DNA from: Dichotomocladium elegans
Lineage: Eukaryota > Mucoromycota > Mucoromycetes > Mucorales > Lichtheimiaceae
DNA length: 64,000 nt
Reading direction: 5' to 3'
Assembly: GCA_025716815.1 (NCBI GenBank)
Contig: JAIXMN010000004.1
Coordinates: 310,001-374,000 of the forward strand
In this document: piece by piece, positions 61,458 to 64,000 of the stretch
How positions within the stretch are numbered: the stretch's first letter is position 1
Layout of the letters: every line of letters starts with the position of its first letter
Translations under genes and position numbers: made by a program
The notes under the pieces: generated by a model
Databases searched by the model: none
Told to the model about the DNA's origin: nothing
What the model saw: only the letters and a program-made list of their open reading frames with translations

Positions 61458-63063
61458 ATGGGAGACAATTCGTGGGTGTACGGTATACGCCATCAGGTTT
61501 CCTGACACGTCGATGTTTGTCGAGATTTCTAACTGACTGCTTACAAAATCTCTCCTCTTTCTGCAATCGCTACCCTCCCTCAAAAAAGGCCCGCTGTCTG
61601 ACGGCCGTCACTGCCAGCACCGAGAAAAGCAAGTTTCTTGTTGGCACAGTTGGCGTAAAGAATAATGTCATCTGTTTACTCGAATTTGACGAAGACAAGT
61701 CTGAGATCATACCTACCTCATTCGACCATCCTGATGAAGTCTGGGATATTTGCGCATGTCCTGCCGATGAAGCGCTCTTTTTCACGAGCCATAGTCCAGG
61801 TATATATATATATATATATATAAAGAGGGGAAGACCACCGTCAGACCAGGCAAAAGCTGATCTCTGTGATGAAAACGCGTTCTAGTTGGGGAAGATCCTT
61901 TTAAGAAAAAGGCAACTCTATGGAAGCGTCAGAACAATGGTTTAGAAGAGCAGCTTACGCTGGAGCATATCGGAATATCACGGCAAGTGGAAAAAACCAC
62001 CTCCCCCACTTGGAGGCAAAAGAACATAAAGAAGGACAATCCCTAAAAAAAAAGAACACCTTCTTTCTCCAGTGTGATTTGGGATCCCAATCATGACGTA
62101 TCGCGGATCATTGCAACAGATACCTCGGCCGTATATCTTTCGAATCCTGGAACGAACGATGTCAGTTTGCTGAGAAATAAGTGCACACACACACGTGCGC
62201 AATAAACACATTGACGCGGTACTTAACCCTTCGGTGATGCATGTAGACACTCCTCTCGATCAAGGTAATAAAGGACCAAGAAGGAGACTGGCTTCAGAAC
62301 GCTGCATGGAATCCGCATAACCGAGAATCTATCGTGACCGCGGCCGGAGACACGATGGCCGGATGGGATTTGCGGTCTGGCCAAAACGAGTTTATCCGCA
62401 GTGGGGCACACAAAGGCACCATCCGAGCGGTAGACTACAATGCCAACAAGCCCTATTGCGTTGCAACCGGAGGCGACGATGCTCAAGTGCGCATATGGGA
62501 TGTCCGACATCTCGATGAGCCGTTGATGGTCGTGGAAGGTCACACGCACTGGCAAGTAGTAGTAGTAGTAGTAGTAGTAGTAGGAGAAAAAGGATCAGAC
62601 TGAGCAGTGTTTCATCGGGAAGCGGCGGTGAAACTGATTGTGGTTGTTTTGTAGGGTCTGGTGCGTCGCGTTCAACAAGTTCCACGACCAACTGCTTTTG
62701 ACATCTGGATCGGATACGTTGGTGAACCTGCATAACATCGTTTCTGTGTCATCCGCTTCTTATATTGACACCAGTGATGAAAATGAGGAGGATGATATGC
62801 CACATGATGAAGACGACTACTGGATCAGGTAATGGGGGCGGGGAGGATCAACATTAAAATGAGGGTCTTGATTTCACTCAACCATCTCCAGCCAGAAGCC
62901 GACAGACGGATTAATATGTACCTATGACCAGCATGAGGATAGCGTCTACTCTGTAGCATGGAGCCCTGCTGACACATGGACCTTCGCTTCCCTATCTTAC
63001 GCCGGTCGAGTGGTAATCAGTCAAGTACCACAAGCCGAGAAGTTTAAGATTCTAGGTGTATAA
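61458..63063 (+). CDS. WD40-repeat protein EIPR1/TSSC1-like
   Basis: Seven exons: 61458-61496, 61589-61799, 61886-61982, 62073-62160, 62247-62551, 62655-62828, 62892-63063; 361 residues. It opens [20 protein letters not shown], as TSSC1 does (IYGLEFQARALT), then [35 protein letters not shown] and [16 protein letters not shown] repeats follow ([63 protein letters not shown] plus [50 protein letters not shown]). EIPR1 works with GARP/EARP tethers in endosomal recycling and dense-core vesicle biogenesis. Two introns (61983-62072, 62552-62654) require GC donors; the second contains a (TAG)n run. Confidence 0.9.
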
Positions 63064-64000
63064 ACCGCGACGCTATGTTCCTGGCTTGGGAGGGCGGGAT
63101 ATTTTTTTTTATTGTCGAAACTATTGGATTTTTCTCGGCTATTCAACAAGTGGAACTTTTTTGTTCGCGGAATAATGTTATAGTTTAGCAGTCGTTATCA
63201 TGACATCAAAATCACTGCCTGCCTCAGAACGCATCATTGTCAGCAGTGAGGGCAGTGTTTCCTTGTGCTTCAGTGATGTCTTTGTGAATATGAACATTGT
63301 CAGGTATCGTGTTCACACCCCACAAACAAAGGCTTTTGTCCATTGATGACGATAGACGGGAGTTCCAACGCAGGAAGATTTTCATTATGTAATACTATAC
63401 TGTACTATACTCGGTATGGTACTTCACTCGTCAGTAACATATGCTGATCAACTTGTTGCTTGATGAAGGCAGAGGCTACCGGTGGATTTTCTCGCTGGCA
63501 GCCTGTTGGCAGGGGAATGGAATTAAACATTCCATGTGCTTTGTTATATTCCAAGGAAATCGCAGTACGAGGACTCATGATTTCTTTGTTTAGCAAAAGG
63601 CCGATCACCAAAACTGGCAGGAGGAGTGTTATCATTTGTCAAGTAGCGTCTGTTTTGAAGAGATGCTCAGGCTGGTCACCAGCAACTTGGGTAGAAGCGA
63701 ATACTGCTGCGTTGATTTTGATCCTCGATCCACCCAGCATACCTCTTGCGCCTTATTTACGTAATCTCACCAGACTCTTTACGTTGCACAGAACCATTGT
63801 TAGAGATTGGCAAAGAAATGCATAATAGTTGTTGTCTAATGTGCTCTTTCCTTTTACTTTGAAGTTGATGCATCCCCAGCCGTGTACGTACATACTTGCC
63901 AAACCCACTATAAGATCGATAGTGGCCGAAGGCAAGGTCAGCGTTTATCAAAACCTCTTTGAGATCTATTGGGTAGAAGCAGGAGTAACCGGGAGACGCT
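63064..64000. other. Right-hand end, no gene recognised
   Basis: The 3' flank of the WD40 gene with a T-rich stretch (63102-63111), then AT-rich sequence to the window edge. Frames of 60-121 codons on both strands overlap and show no family features. An exon of a gene outside the window cannot be excluded. Confidence 0.45.

Noticed and set aside
63460..63825. 121-codon plus-strand frame near the right edge
   Set aside because: Overlaps similar frames on the other strand and shows no motif; an exon of an outside gene cannot be tested here.

Overview
This window is eukaryotic nuclear DNA from a fungus, most likely one of the early-diverging Mucoromycota (a Mucorales-like genome). Three things point there. 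Nearly every gene is split by short introns (about 50-170 nt, GT or GC donors, AG acceptors, CTAA/TAAC-like branch regions). The set of genes is typically fungal: Git1-, Dal5- and DHA1-type transporters, a Zn2Cys6 factor, Loa1, Ste24, Slm, and a GPI-anchored wall protein. Some genes are more typical of early-diverging fungi, such as a seven-transmembrane protein fused to an RGS domain. The genus is inference; no rRNA or mitochondrial marker is present. Gene models were built by hand by joining exons where reading frame, splice signals and family conservation agreed; 64 introns were placed.

Layout, left half. 1-1971 (minus): FRAY/OSR1-like kinase cut by the window edge. 2.0-5.4 kb: gene-free, with microsatellites and a possible aquaporin relic. 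5396-6859 (plus): secreted Ser/Thr/Asp repeat wall protein. 7176-7490 (minus): small hypothetical. 9061-10107 (minus): ZIP9/Atx2-like metal transporter. 10284-12140 (minus): 7TM-RGS. 13146-15806 (plus): double-BTB protein ending in a CAP-Gly domain. 15919-18147 (minus): GH36 alpha-galactosidase. 18.1-22.8 kb: AT-rich and gene-poor, ending in two identical tandem tRNA-Lys(UUU) genes. 23417-24910 (minus): Caj1-type J protein. 26970-28984 (minus) and 29718-31696 (plus): divergent Git1-like and DHA1 transporters.

Layout, right half. 31930-33734 (minus): MYST acetyltransferase of Sas3/KAT6 type. 35371-36381 (plus): PH protein. 36.4-40.3 kb: mostly empty. 40321-42066 (plus): homeodomain factor. 42702-43643 (plus): Get1. 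43904-45686 (plus): Loa1-like acyltransferase. 45855-47829 (minus): Zn2Cys6 factor. 48534-50230 (plus): complex III core protein 1. 51041-52495 (minus): wax-synthase-type MBOAT. 53256-55980 (plus): Slm-like PH protein. 56114-58068 (minus): Dal5-like permease. 59403-61071 (minus): Ste24 protease. 61458-63063 (plus): EIPR1/TSSC1 WD40 protein.

The genes form no single pathway. Several act on membranes and secretion (Get1, Loa1, Slm, Ste24, EIPR1), several are transporters, and several are regulators. I saw no transposon, CRISPR, phage or defence system. The most distinctive observations are four GC-AG introns that share the donor GCAAGT (4 of 64), the BTB-BTB-CAP-Gly architecture, a split RGS domain on a 7TM protein, and a tRNA-Lys pair that looks dicistronic.
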